A stretch of DNA of 64,000 nt, from the NCBI RefSeq assembly GCF_050948175.1, contig NW_027490226.1, positions 496,001 to 560,000 of the forward strand. Direction: 5' to 3'. The stretch's first letter is position 1. Each line of letters begins with the position of its first letter. The DNA comes from Xylocopa sonorina. Its lineage: Eukaryota > Arthropoda > Insecta > Hymenoptera > Apidae. Positions 1-13,595 of the stretch are shown one piece after another. Both the position numbers and the translations under genes were made by a program. The notes beneath the pieces are model-generated. The model saw only the letters and a list, made by a program, of their open reading frames with translations, did no database searches and had not been told where the DNA came from.

Positions 1-122
1 CAAGAAGAGACCCTGAAGCCAGAAGGAAAGGATCCAGAGCTCTGCAACGATAAGACCGCTGCCATAGTCCATGGAGACAAACAGGATGGTTCTCGGGTGT
101 GAGAAGGACCTCTACCCCTCCC
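1..122. other. Non-satellite flanking sequence at the left edge
   Basis: These bases do not match the 174-bp monomer in any phase. By hand count they are about 54% GC against about 36% in the satellite majority monomer, and no part recurs later in the window. Forward frame 1 is open from the first base for 33 codons to a TGA at 100-102, giving a charged, hydrophilic peptide (residues 1-10 read QEETLKPEGK). Two reverse-strand frames are also open throughout, so openness in so short a GC-rich piece is weak evidence of coding. It could be the end of a gene, a transposon edge or ordinary unique DNA. No poly-A tract, terminal repeat or target duplication is visible at the junction. Confidence 0.85.
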
Positions 123-977
123 CATTAGAACTCTATTGCTTCAATGCCTAGACATCTGGAAACGCTATACCCTAGCAAGGAAGTGTTGCATTTACATTCT
201 TTTGACGTGTAGACGAGAATACATGACACTTCGCAATGAATATTATATCTTATTACGAAACATTGAAATGAGATGCGATATCGCGTTTTAAGAAGCATTA
301 GAACTCTATTGCTTCGATACGTAGACATCTGCAAACGCTATTAAATAGGAAGGAAGTGTCGCATTTACATTCATTTGAAGTGTAGACGTGGAGTACACGA
401 CACTTCGCAACGAATCTTATATCTTATCATGAGGCATTGAAATGAGACGCGATATCGCGTTTTAAGAAGCACTAGATCTCCATTGCTACGATACGTAGAC
501 ATCTGCAAGCGCTATTTAATCGCAAGGAAGTGTCGCATTTACATTCTCCTGAAGTGAATACGAGGTATACATAACAGTTCGCAATGAATATTATATCTTA
601 TCGTGAAACATAGATATGAGATGCGATATCGCGATATATGAAGCACTATAATTCTATTGCTTCGATACGTAGACATCTGCAAACGCTATTTCCTAGCAAG
701 AAAGTGTCGCATTTGCATTCACTTGAAGTGTATGCGAGGTATAAGTGACACTTCCCAATGAATATTATATCTTATCATGAAACATAGAAGTGAGAGGCGA
801 CATCTCGTTTTAAGAAGCATTAGAACTCGATTTCCTCGATACGCGGACATCTGGTAACGCATTTCCTAGGAAAAAAGTGTGGCATTTACATTCTTCTGAA
901 GTGTAAACGACGAATACCTAACACTACACAATGAATATTATATTTTCTCGGGAAACACAGAAATGAGATGCTATATC
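123..977. repeat. Array edge: diverged single monomers
   Basis: The first five monomers next to the unique flank. The first is full length and in phase right up to the junction (CTCTATT anchors at 131, 304, 478). Adjacent monomers differ from each other at many positions, with no higher-order repeat among them. Several carry TGTAGACGAGG or a close form where the core has TGAATACGAGG, and GCAAGG where the core has GCATGG. They belong to an older-looking edge subfamily. Confidence 0.9.
275..284. other. GCGATATCGC dyad, first perfect copy (phase 146-155)
   Basis: A perfect 10-base palindrome with an EcoRV site at its centre, found once per monomer in most of the array. It is the first perfect copy from the left edge. 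Elsewhere the same site is altered in set ways that mark monomer types: GCTATATCGC, CCGATATCGC, GCGTTATCGC, GCGACATCGC, GCGATACCGC, GCGGCATCTC and GCGATATGGC. A self-complementary site could bind a dimeric protein, but that is inference; no known box is recognised. Confidence 0.7.
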
Positions 978-2020
978 GCGTTTTAAAAAGCATTAGAAAT
1001 CTATTGCTTCGATACGTAGACATCTGGAAACGCTATTTCCTAGTAAGGAAATGTGGCATTTACATTATTCTGAAGTGTAGACGAGGTATACATAACATTT
1101 CACAATGAATTTCATATCTTATCATGAAACATAAAACTGATATGCGATATCGCGTTATAAGAAGCATTACAGATCTAATGCTTCGATACGTAGACATCTG
1201 GAAACGCTATTTCTTAGTAAGGAAGTGTGGAATTAACATTCTTTTCAAGTGTAGACGAGGCATACATAACATTTCGCTATGAATATTATTTAATATCACG
1301 AAACATAGAAACGAGATGAGATATCGCGTTTTAAGAAGCATTAGACCTCTACTGCTTCGATACACAGACATCTGGAAACGCATTTCCTGGCAAGGAAGTG
1401 TGGCATTTATATTCTTTTGGAGTGTAGACGAGACATACATGACACTTCGCAATGAATATTATATCTTGTCACGAAACATAGAAATGAGATGCGATATCGC
1501 GATTTAAGTAGCATTAGAACTCTATTGGTACGATACGTAGACATCTGAATACGCTACTTCTCAGCAAGGAAGTGTCGCGTTTACATTCTTTTGAAGCGAA
1601 TACGAGGTATACATGGCACTTCGCAATGAATATTATATCTTATCATGAAACATAGAAGTGAGGTGCGATATCGCGTTTTAAGAAGCATTAGAAATCTATG
1701 GCCTCGATGCGGAGACATCTGAAAACGCTATTTCCTAGCATGGAAGTGTCGCACTTACATTCTTTTGAAGTGAATACGAGGTATACATGACACTTCGCAA
1801 TGAATTTTATATCTTATCACGAAGCATATGAATGAAATGCGATATCGCGTCTTGAGAAGCACTACAACTGTATTGCTACGATTCGTAGGCATCTGCAATC
1901 GCTATTTCCTAGCAAGGAGTAGTCGCATTTACATTCGTTTGCAGTGAATACGAAGTATACATGACACTTCGCAATGAATATTATATCTTATCATGAAGCA
2001 TAGAAATGAGATGCGATATC
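978..2020. repeat. Six-monomer tandem duplication, copy 1
   Basis: This 1043-base block (six monomers less one base) is followed directly by a nearly identical copy. It includes unusual monomers with TCTGGAAACG, TAAGGAAATG and GCGTTATAAG, which recur at exactly +1043. Neighbouring monomers inside the block differ widely from each other, so the near-identity between the two copies reflects a recent duplication event and not general homogenisation. Confidence 0.93.
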
Positions 2021-3063
2021 GCGTTTTAAAAAGCATTAGAAATCTATTGCTTCGATACGTAGACATCTGGAAACGCTATTTCCTAGTAAGGAAATGTGGC
2101 ATTTACATTATTCTGAAGTGTAGACGAGGTATACATAACATTTCACAATGAATTTCATATCTTATCATGAAACATAAAACTGATATGCGATATCGCGTTA
2201 TAAGAAGCATTACAGATCTAATGCTTCGATACGTAGACATCTGGAAACGCTATTTCTTAGTAAGGAAGTGTGGAATTAACATTCTTTTCAAGTGTAGACG
2301 AGGCATACATAACATTTCGCTATGAATATTATTTAATATCACGAAACATAGAAACGAGATGAGATATCGCGTTTTAAGAAGCATTAGACCTCTACTGCTT
2401 CGATACACAGACATCTGGAAACGCATTTCCTGGCAAGAAAGTGTGGCATTTATATTCTTTTGGAGTGTAGACGAGACATACATGACACTTCGCAATGAAT
2501 ATTATATCTTGTCACGAAACATAGAAATGAGATGCGATATCGCGATTTAAGTAGCATTAGAACTCTATTGGTACGATACGTAGACATCTGAATACGCTAC
2601 TTCTCAGCAAGGAAGTGTCGCGTTTACATTCTTTTGAAGCGAATACGAGGTATACATGGCACTTCGCAATGAATATTATATCTTATCATGAAACATAGAA
2701 GTGAGGTGCGATATCGCGTTTTAAGAAGCATTAGAAATCTATGGCCTCGATGCGGAGACATCTGAAAACGCTATTTCCTAGCATGGAAGTGTCGCACTTA
2801 CATTCTTTTGAAGTAAATACGAGGTATACATGACACTTCGCAATGAATTTTATATCTTATCACGAAGCATATGAATGAAATGCGATATCGCGTCTTGAGA
2901 AGCACTACAACTGTATTGCTACGATTCGTAGGCATCTGCAATCGCTATTTCCTAGCAAGGAGTAGTCGCATTTACATTCGTTTGCAGTGAATACGAAGTA
3001 TACATGACACTTCGCAATGAATATTATATCTTATCATGAAGCATAGAAATGAGATGCGATATC
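2021..3063. repeat. Six-monomer tandem duplication, copy 2
   Basis: Second copy of the preceding block at an offset of 1043. By eye I see only a couple of substitutions, for example GGCAAGGAAG near 1389 reading GGCAAGAAAG here, and GAAGTGAATA near 1769 reading GAAGTAAATA near 2812. The seam falls in the dyad/GCGTTTTAA part of the monomer, where both ends share sequence, as expected of unequal crossing-over. Confidence 0.93.
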
Positions 3064-6000
3064 GCGTTTTGAGAAGCACAACAACTCTATTGCTACGATA
3101 CGTAGGCATCTGCAAACGCTATTTCCTAGCAAGGAATAGTCGCGTTTACATTCTTTTGAAGCGAATACGAGGTATACATGGCACTTCGCAATGAATATTA
3201 TATCTTATCATGAAACATAGAAGTGAGGTGCGATATCGCGTTTTAAGAAGCATTAGAAATCTATGGCCTCGATGCGGAGACATCTGCAAACGCTATTTCC
3301 TAGCATGGAAGTGTCGCACTTACATTCTTTTGAAGTGAATACGAGGTATACATGACACTTCGCAATGAATATTGTATTTTATCATGAAACATAGAAGTGA
3401 GTTGCGATATCGCGTTTTAAGAAGCATTAGAACTCTATTGCCTCGACGCGTAGACATCTGCAGACGCTATTTCCTAGCATGGAAGTGTCGCATTTACATT
3501 CTTTTGAAGTGAATTCGAGGTGTACATGACACTTCGCAATGAATATTATATCTTATCACGAAATATAGAAATGAGATGCGATATCGCGGTTTAAGTAGCA
3601 TTAGCACTCTATTGCTACGATACGTAGACATCTGAATACGCTATTTCCCAGCAAGGAAGTGTCGCATTTACATTCGCTTGGAGTGAATACGAAGTATACA
3701 TGACAATTCGCAATGGATATTATATCTTATCATGAAACGTAGAAATGAGATGCGATATCGCGTTTTAAGAAGCATTAGAACTCTATTGCTACGATACGTA
3801 GAACTCTGCAAACGTTACTTCCTAGCAAGGAAGTGTCGCATTCACATTCTTTATATGTAAATACGAGGAATACATGACACTTCGCAATGAATATTATATC
3901 TTGTCATGAAACATAGAAATGAGAAGCGATATCTCGTTTAAAGAAGTAATAGATCTCTATTGCTTCGGTACGGAGAGATCTGCAAACGCTAATTCCTAGC
4001 AAGCAAGTGTCGCATTTACATTCTTTTGAAGTGAATACGAGGTATACATGGCACTTCGCAATGGATATTATATCTTATCATCAAACATAGAAATGAGATG
4101 CGATATCGCGTTTTGAGAAGCATTAGAGCACTATTGCCTCGATACGTAGACATCTGCAAACGCTATTTCCTAGCAAGGAAGTGTCGCATTTACATTCATT
4201 TGAAGTGAATACGAGGTATAAGTGACACTTCGCAATGAATAATAGATCTTATCATGAAACATAGAAATGAGATGCGATATCGTGATTTAAGAAGCTTTAG
4301 AACTCTATTGCTACGATACATAGACCTCTGCAAACGCTATTTCCTAGAAAGGAAGTGTCGCATTTACATTCTTTACATGTGAATACGAGGAATACAAGAC
4401 ACTTCGCAACGAACATTATATCTTGTCACAAGACATAGAAATGTGATGCGATATCGCGTTTTAAGAAGCATTACAGCACCATTGCCTCGTTACGTAGATA
4501 TCTGGAGACGCTATTTCCTAGCAAGCAAGTGTCGCATTTACATTCTTTTGAAGTGAATACGAGGTATACATGACACTTCACAATGGATATTATATCTTAT
4601 CATCAAACTTAGAAATGAGATGCGATATCGCGTTTTGAGAAGCGTTAGAACACTATTGCTACGATACATAGACCTCTGCAAACGCTATTTCCTAGAAATG
4701 AAGTGTCGCATTTACATTCTTTACATGTTAACACGAGGTATACATGACACTTCGGAATGGGTATTATATCTTATCATGAAACATAGGAATGAGATGCAAT
4801 ATCCCGTTTTAAGAAGTAATAGATCTCTATTGCTTCGGTACGGAGAGATCTGCAAACGCTATTTCCTAGCAAGGAAGTGTCGCACTTACATTCTTTTGAA
4901 AAGAATACGAGGTATACATGACACTTCGGAGTGGATATTGTATCTTATCATGAAACATAGAAATGGGATGCGATATCGCGTTCTAAGAAGCATTAGAGCA
5001 CTATTGCCTCGATACTTAGCCATCTGCAAACGCTATTTCCTACAATGGAAGTGTCGCATTTATATTCTTTTGTAGTGAATGCGAGGTGTACATGACACTT
5101 CGCAATGAATATTTATATCTTATCACGAAACATAGAAATGAGATGCGAAATCGCGATCTAACAAGCATTAGAACTCTATTGCTACGATACGTAGGCATCT
5201 GCAAACGCTATTTCCTTGCAAGCAATAGTCGCATTTACATTCTTTTGAAGTTAACACGAGGTATACATGACACTTCGCAATGAATATTATTTCTTATCAT
5301 GAAACATAGACGAGAGATGCGATATCGCGTTGTAAGAAGCATTAAAACTCTATGGCCTCGATGCGGAGACATCTGCAAAGGCTATGTCCTAGCACGGAAG
5401 TGTCGCACTTACATTCTTTTGAAGTGAATGCGAGGTATACATAACACTCCACAATGAATATTGTATCTTATCATGAAACATAGAAAGGAGATGCTATATC
5501 GCGTTTTAAAAGGCATTAGAACTCTCTTGCTACGATACGTAGACATATGCAAACGCTATTTCCTAGCAAGGAAGTGTCGGATTTACATTCATTTGAAGTG
5601 TATGCGAGATATACTTCGCAAAGAATATTATATCTTAACATGAAACATAGAAATGAGATGCGATATCTCGTTTTAAGAAGCATTAGAACCCTGATGCTTC
5701 GATACGTAGACATCTGCCAACGCTATTTCCTAGGAGGGAAGTGTAGCATTTACACTCGTTTGAAGTGTAGACGAGGTATACATAACACTGCACAATGAAT
5801 ATTATATCTTATCATGAAACATAGAAATGAGATGCGATATCGCGGTATAAGAAGCACTAGAACTCTATTGCGTCGATACGTAGATATCTGCAAACGCTAC
5901 CTCCTAGCAAGGAAGTGTCGCATTTACATTCATTTGAAGTGTATGCGAGGTATACATGCCACTCCGCAATGTATATAATATCTTATCATAAATCATAGAA

Positions 6001-7990
6001 ATGAGAAGCAGTACCCCGTTTTAAGAAGCATTAGAACTCTATTGCTTCGATACGAAAACATCTGCAAGCGCTATTTCCTAGCAAGGAAGTGTCGCATTTA
6101 CAATCTGTTGAAATGAATACGAGGTACAGATCACACTTCGCTATGAATATTGTATCTTATCATGAAACATAGAAACGAGATGCGATATCTCGTTTTAAGA
6201 AGCATTAGAACTCCATTGCTTCGATACGTAAACATCTGCAAACGCTATATCCTAGCAAGGAAGTGTCGCATTAACATTCATTTGAAGTGTATGCGAGGTA
6301 TACATGACACTTCACAATGAACATTATATCTTATCATGTAACATATAAGTGAGATGCGATATCGCGTCTTAAGAAGCATTAGAACCCTATTGCCTCGATG
6401 TGGAGATATCTGCAAACGCTATTTCCTAGCAAGCAATATTCGCATTTACATTCTTTTGAAGTGAATACCAGGTATACATGACACTTCGCAATGAGTATTA
6501 TATCTTATCATGAAACATAGAAGTGAGATGCGATATCGCGTTTTAAGAAGCATTAGAACTCTATTGCTACGATACGTAGAGATCTGAATAAGCTATTTCC
6601 CAGCAAGGAAGTGCTGCATTTACATTCATTTGGAGAGAATACGAGGTATACATGACACTTCGCAATGAATATTATATCTTATCACGAAACATACAAATGA
6701 GATGCGGTATCGCGATTTAAGTAGCATTAGAACTCCATTGCTACGATACGTAGACATCTAGAAACGCTATTTCCTAGCAAGCAGTAGTCGCATTTACATT
6801 CTTTTGACGTGAATACGAGGTATACATGACACTTCGCAATGAATATTATATCTTATCATGAAACACAGAAGAGGGGTGCGATATCGCGTTTTAGGAAGCA
6901 TTAGAACTCTATGGCCTCGATGCGGAGACATCTGCAAACGCTATTTCCTAGCATGGAAGTGTCGCACTTACATTCTTTTGAAGTGAATACGATGTATACA
7001 TGACACTTCGCAATGAATATTATATCTTATCACGAAACATATAAATGAGGTGTCATATCGCGATTGAAGTAGCATTAGAACGCTATTGCTACGATACGTA
7101 GACATCTGAATACGCCATTTCCTAGCAAGGAAGTGTCGCATTTACATTTGTTTGGAGAGAAGAGGAGGTATACATGACACTTCGCAATGAATATTATATC
7201 TTAGCATGAAACATAGAAGAGAGATGCGATATCGCGTTCTAAGAAGCATTGGAACTCTATGGCCTCGACGCGGAGACATCTGCAAACGCTATTTCCTAGC
7301 AAGGAAGATTCGCATTTACATTCTTTTGAAGTGAATACGAGGTATACATGACACTTCGCAATGAACATTATATCTTATCATGAAACATAGAAGTGAGATG
7401 CGACATCGCGTTTTAAGAAGCATTAGAACCCCATTGCCTCGATGCGGAGATATCTGCAAACGCCATTTCCTAGCATGGAAGTGTCGCATTTACATTCTTT
7501 TGAAGTGAATTCGAGGTATACATGACACTTCGCAATGAATATTATATCTTATCACGAAACATATAAATGAGATGCGATATCGCAATTTATGTAGAATTAC
7601 AACTCTATTGCTACGATACGTAGACATCTGCAAACGCTGTTTCCTAGCAAGGAAGATTCGCATTTACATTCTTTTGAAGTGAATACGAGGTATACATGAC
7701 ACTTCGCAATGAATATTATATCTTATCGTGTAACATAGAAGTGAGATGCGACATCGCGTTTTACGAAGCATTAGAACCCTATTGCCTCGATGCGGAGATA
7801 TCTGCAAACGCTATTGCCTAGCATGGGAGTGTCGCATTTACATTCTTTTGAAGTGAATTCGAAGTATACATGACACTTCGCAATGAACATTATATCTTCT
7901 CATGTGACATAGAAATGAGATGCGATATCGCGATTTGAGAAGCATTAGAACTCTATTGCTACGATACATAGACATCTGCAAGCGCTATTT
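3064..7990. repeat. Edge zone: diverged monomers without clear higher-order order
   Basis: About 28 monomers in regular 174-base phase, mostly GCAAGG type with scattered GCATGG. A recurrent variant reads CCTCGATGCGGAGA at phase 8-21 (near 5351, 6920, 7260, 7780), but I cannot define a repeating multi-monomer unit. The interval 4140-5000 holds monomers with TTAGAGCACTATTGCCTCG and CACTTCGGAATGG-like changes, plus AATAATAGATC at 4239. These are the edge-type sequences that reappear far away at 44362-44890. No gene or other element is seen. Confidence 0.85.
5522..5688. repeat. Shortened 167-bp monomer
   Basis: Seven bases (ATGACAC, or an equivalent shift) are missing where other monomers read TATACATGACACTTCGC; here it is TATACTTCGC near 5610. 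The missing bases lie beside the right arm of the 8-base inverted repeat and remove part of that arm. The rest of the monomer is in phase. Confidence 0.8.
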
Positions 7991-9556
7991 CCTAGCAAGG
8001 AAGATTCGCATTTACATTCTTTTGTAGTGAATACGAGGTGTACAAGACACTTCGCAATGAATATTATATTTTATCACGAAGCATAGAAATGAGATGCGAT
8101 ATCTCGTTTTGAGAAGCATTAGAACTCTATTGCTTCGATACGAAGACATCTGCAGACGCAATTTCCTAGAAAGGAAGTGTCGCATTTACATTTTTTTGAA
8201 GTGAATACCAGGTATACATAACACTGCACAATGAATATTATATCTTACCATGAAATACAGAAATGAGATGCGATATCGCGTTTTAAGAAGCATTAGAACT
8301 CTATTACTACGCTACGTAGACACCTGCAGACACTATTTCCTAGCAAGGAAGTGTCGCATTTGCATTCTTTTGAAGTGAATGCTGGGTATACATAACATTG
8401 CACAATGAATATTATATGTTATCATGGAACATAGAAATGAGATGCGAGATCGCGATTTACGATGCATTAGAACTCTATTGCTTCGATACGTAGACATCTG
8501 CAAACGCTATTTCCTAGAAACGAAATGTCGCATTTATACACATTTGAAGTGCAGACGAGGAATACATGACACTTCGCAATGAATAATATATCTTATCAAG
8601 AAACAGAGAAATGTGATGCGATATCGAGGTTTAAGAAGCATTGGAACTCTATTGCTACGATACGTAGACACCTGCAGACGCTATTTCCTAGCAAGGAGGT
8701 GTCGCATTTACATTTTTTTGAAGTGAAATCTAGGTATGCATAGCACTCCACAATGAATATTATATCTTACCATGAAACACAGAAATGAGATGCGATATCG
8801 CGTTTTGAGAAGCATTAGAACCCTATTGCTTCGATACCTAGACATCTGCAAATTGTACGTCCTAGCAAGGAAGTGTCGCATTTACATTCTTTTGAAGAGA
8901 ATACGAGGTGTACATGACACATCGCAATGAATATTATATCTTATCATGAAACATAGCAATGAGATGCGATATCGCAATATAAGAAGCTCTAGAACACACT
9001 TGCTTCAATAAGTAGACATCTGCAAACGCTATTTCCTAGCATGGAAGTGTCGCATTTACATTCGTTTGAAGTGAATACGAGGTATACATGACACTTCGCA
9101 ATGAATATTATGTCTTATAATGAAACATAGAAATGAAGTGCGACATCTCGTTTTAAGAAGCTTTAGAACACTCTTGCTACGATACGTAGACGCCTGCAAA
9201 CGTTATTTCCTTGCATGGAAGTGTCGCATTTACATTCCATTGAAGTGAATACGAGATATGCATGAAACTTCGCAATCGACATTATGTCTTAACATGAAAC
9301 ATAGAAATGAGATGCGACATCTCGTTTTAAGAAGTATTAGAACTCTATACTTTCGATACGTTGTCATCTGCAAACGGTATTTCCTAGCATGGAAATGACG
9401 CATTTACATTCTTTTCAAGTGAATACGAGGTATACATGACACTTCGCAATGAATATTATATCTTATCATGAAACAAAGAAATGAGATGCGACATCGCGTT
9501 TTGAGAAGCATTAGAACCCTATTGCTTTGAAACGTAGACATCTGCAAACTCTACTT
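7991..9556. repeat. Nine-monomer tandem duplication, copy 1
   Basis: A 1566-base block, exactly nine times 174, repeated immediately to the right. Diagnostic sites such as GGTGTACAAGACAC (8038), CGAGATCGCG, TCAATAAGTAGAC and TTTCGATACGTTGTC recur at +1566. Monomers within the block differ strongly from each other, so the nine-mer is the unit that was copied. Confidence 0.93.
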
Positions 9557-11122
9557 CCTAGCAAGGAAGATTCGCATTTACATTCTTTTGTAGTGAATAC
9601 GAGGTGTACAAGACACTTCGCAATGAATATTATATTTTATCACGAAGCATAGAAATGAGATGCGATATCTCGTTTTGAGAAGCATTAGAACTCTATTGCT
9701 TCGATACGAAGACATCTGCAGACGCAATTTCCTAGAAAGGAAGTGTCGCATTTACATTTTTTTGAAGTGAATACCAGGTATACATAACACTGCACAATGA
9801 ATATTATATCTTACCATGAAATACAGAAATGAGATGCGATATCGCGTTTTAAGAAGCATTAGAACTCTATTACTACGCTACGTAGACACCTGCAGACACT
9901 ATTTCCTAGCAAGGAAGTGTCGCATTTGCATTCTTTTGAAGTGAATGCTGGGTATACATAACATTGCACAATGAATATTATATGTTATCATGGAACATAG
10001 AAATGAGATGCGAGATCGCGATTTACGATGCATTAGAACTCTATTGCTTCGATACGTAGACATCTGCAAACGCTATTTCCTAGAAACGAAATGTCGCATT
10101 TATACACATTTGAAGTGCAGACGAGGAATACATGACACTTCGCAATGAATAATATATCTTATCAAGAAACAGAGAAATGTGATGCGATATCGAGGTTTAA
10201 GAAGCATTGGAACTCTATTGCTACGATACGTAGACACCTGCAGACGCTATTTCCTAGCAAGGAGGTGTCGCATTTACATTTTTTTGAAGTGAAATCTAGG
10301 TATGCATAGCACTCCACAATGAATATTATATCTTACCATGAAACACAGAAATGAGATGCGATATCGCGTTTTGAGAAGCATTAGAACCCTATTGCTTCGA
10401 TACCTAGACATCTGCAAATTGTACGTCCTAGCAAGGAAGTGTCGCATTTACATTCTTTTGAAGAGAATACGAGGTGTACATGACACATCGCAATGAATAT
10501 TATATCTTATCATGAAACATAGCAATGAGATGCGATATCGCAATATAAGAAGCTCTAGAACACACTTGCTTCAATAAGTAGACATCTGCAAACGCTATTT
10601 CCTAGCATGGAAGTGTCGCATTTACATTCGTTTGAAGTGAATACGAGGTATACATGACACTTCGCAATGAATATTATGTCTTATAATGAAACATAGAAAT
10701 GAAGTGCGACATCTCGTTTTAAGAAGCTTTAGAACACTCTTGCTACGATACGTAGACGCCTGCAAACGTTATTTCCTTGCATGGAAGTGTCGCATTTACA
10801 TTCCATTGAAGTGAATACGAGATATGCATGAAACTTCGCAATCGACATTATGTCTTAACATGAAACATAGAAATGAGATGCGACATCTCGTTTTAAGAAG
10901 TATTAGAACTCTATACTTTCGATACGTTGTCATCTGCAAACGGTATTTCCTAGCATGGAAATGACGCATTTACATTCTTTTCAAGTGAATACGAGGTATA
11001 CATGACACTTCGCAATGAATATTATATCTTATCATGAAACAAAGAAATGAGATGCGACATCGCGTTTTGAGAAGCATTAGAACCCTATTGCTTTGAAACG
11101 TAGACATCTGCAAACTCTACTT
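9557..11122. repeat. Nine-monomer tandem duplication, copy 2
   Basis: Copy of the preceding 1566 bases; I saw no differences in the stretches I compared line by line. At the right end the context CTACTTCCTAGCA continues with GGGAAGTGTCGC instead of AGGAAGATTCGC, which marks the far edge of the duplication. Confidence 0.93.
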
Positions 11123-13595
11123 CCTAGCAGGGAAGTGTCGCAATTACATTCTTTTGAAGTGAACACGAGGTATACATGACACTTCGTAATGAATATTATA
11201 TCTTATCATGAAACATAGAAATGAGGTGCTGTATCGCGTTTTGAGAAGCATTAGAACTCTATTGCTAATATACGTAGACATCTGCAAACTCTATTTCCTA
11301 GCAAGGAAGTGTCGCATTTGCATTCCATTGAAGTGAATACGACGTATGCATGACACTTCGCAATGGATATTATATCTTATCATGAAACATAGAAATGATA
11401 TGCGATATCTCGTTTTAGGAAGTATTAGAACTCCATTCTTTCGATACGTTGTCATCTGCAAACGCTATTACCTAGCATGGAAATGACGCATTTACATTCT
11501 TTTGAAGTGAATACGAGGTATACATGACACTTCGCAATTAATATTATATCTTATCATGAAACATAGAAGTGAGATGCGATATCGCGCTTTAAGGAGCATT
11601 AGAACTCTATTGTTACGATACGTAGACATCTGGAAACGCTATTTCCTAGCATGGAAGTGTCGCATTTACATTCTTTTGAAGTGAATACGAGATATACATG
11701 ACACTTCGCAATGAATATTATATCTTATCATGAACCATAGGAATGAGGTGCTGTATCGCGTTTTGAGAAGCATTAGAACTCCCTTGCTAATATACGTAGA
11801 CATCTGCAAACTCTATTTCCTAGCAAGGAAATGTTGCATTTACATTCCATTGAAGTGAATACGAGGTATACATGACACTTCGCAATGGATATTATATCTT
11901 ATCATGAAACATAGGAATGAGGTACTATATCGCGTTTTGAGAAGCATTAGAACTCTATTGCTAATATACGTAGACATCTGCAAACTCTATTTCCTAGCAA
12001 GGAAGTGTCGCATTTACATTCCATTGAAGTGAATACGACGTATGCATGACACTTCGCAATGGATATTATGCCTTATCATGAAACATAGAAATGAGATGCG
12101 ATATCTCGTTTTAGGAAGCATTAGAAATCCATTCTTACGATACGTGGTCATCTGGAAACGCTATTTCCTAGCATGCAAGTTTCGCATTTACATTCTTTTG
12201 AAGTGAATACGAGGTATACATGACATTTCGCAATGAATATTATATCTTATCATGAAACATAGAGGTGAGATGCGATATCGCGTTTTAAGAAGCATTAGAA
12301 CTCTATTGCAACGATACGTAGACATCTGCAAACAATATTTCCTAGCAAGGAAGTGTCGCATTTACATTCCTTTGAAGTGAATACGAAGTATACATGACAC
12401 TTCATAATGAATATTATATCTTTTCATGAAACATAGAAATGAGATGCGACATCTCGTTTTAAGAAGTATTAGAACTCTATTCTTTCGATACGTGGTCTGG
12501 AAACGCTATTTCCTAGCACGGAAGATTCGTATTTACATTCTTTTGAAGTGAATATGAGGTATACATGACACTCCATAATGAATATTATATCTTATCATGA
12601 ATCATAGCAGTGAGATACGATATCCCGTTTCAAGAAGCATTAGAACTCTATTCCTACGATGCGTAGACATCTGCAAATGTTATTTCCTAGCAAGGAAGTG
12701 TCGCATTTACATTCTTTTGAAGTGAATACGAGGTATACATGACACTTCGCAATGAATATTATACCTTATCATGAAACGTAGAAGAGAGGTGCGATATCGC
12801 GTTTTAGGAAGCATTAGAACTCTATTGCTGCGATACGTAGACATCTGCAAACGCTATTTCCTAGCATGGAAGTGTCGCATTTACATTCTTTCGAAGTGAA
12901 TACGAGATATACATGACACTTCGCAATGAATATTATATCTTATCATGAAACATAGAAGTGAGATGCTTTTTCGCGCTTTAAGAAGCATTAGAACTCTATT
13001 GCTACGATACGTAGACATCTGCAAACGCTATTTCCTAGAATGGAAGTGTCATGTTTACATTCTTTTGAAGTGAATACGAGGTATACATGACACTTCGCAA
13101 TGAATATTATATCTTATCATGAAACATAGTAGTGAGATGCGATATCGCGTTCTAAGAAGCATTTGAACTCTATTGCTGCGATACGTATACATCTGCAAAC
13201 GCTATTTCCTAGCATGGAAGTGTCCTATTTACATTCTTTTGAAGTGAATACGAGGTATACATGACACTTCGCAATGAATATTATATCTTATCATGAAACA
13301 TAGAAGTGAGATGCTTTTTCGCGCTTTAAGAAGCATTAGAACTCTATTGCTACGATACGTAGACATCTGCAAACGCCATTTCCTACAATGGAAGGGTCGC
13401 ATTTACATTCTTTTGAAGTGAGTGCGAGGTATACATAACACTCCATAATGTATATTATATCTTATCATGAAACATAGCAGTGAGCTGCGATATCGCGTTT
13501 TAAGAAGCATTAGATCTCTATTGCTACGATACGGAGGCATCTGCAAACGCTATTTCCTAGCATGGAAGTGTCGCATTTACATTCTTCTGAAGTGA
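11123..13595. repeat. Irregular monomers between two duplicated segments
   Basis: About 14 monomers. Several share CTAATATACGTAGAC and GGTGCTGTATCGCG or GGTACTATATCGCG (11250, 11760, 11940), and others share GAGATGCTTTTTCGCGC (12960, 13310), hinting at partial local duplication. GCATGG becomes common from here on and CCATAATG forms appear, so this zone is a transition from edge-type toward core-type monomers. Nothing other than satellite is present. Confidence 0.82.

Noticed and set aside
4620..5075. A 151-residue forward open frame as a gene
   Set aside because: It lies wholly within satellite monomers, shows the 58-residue period of the DNA repeat, has no recognisable domain, and the same frame is closed by stops in most other monomers.
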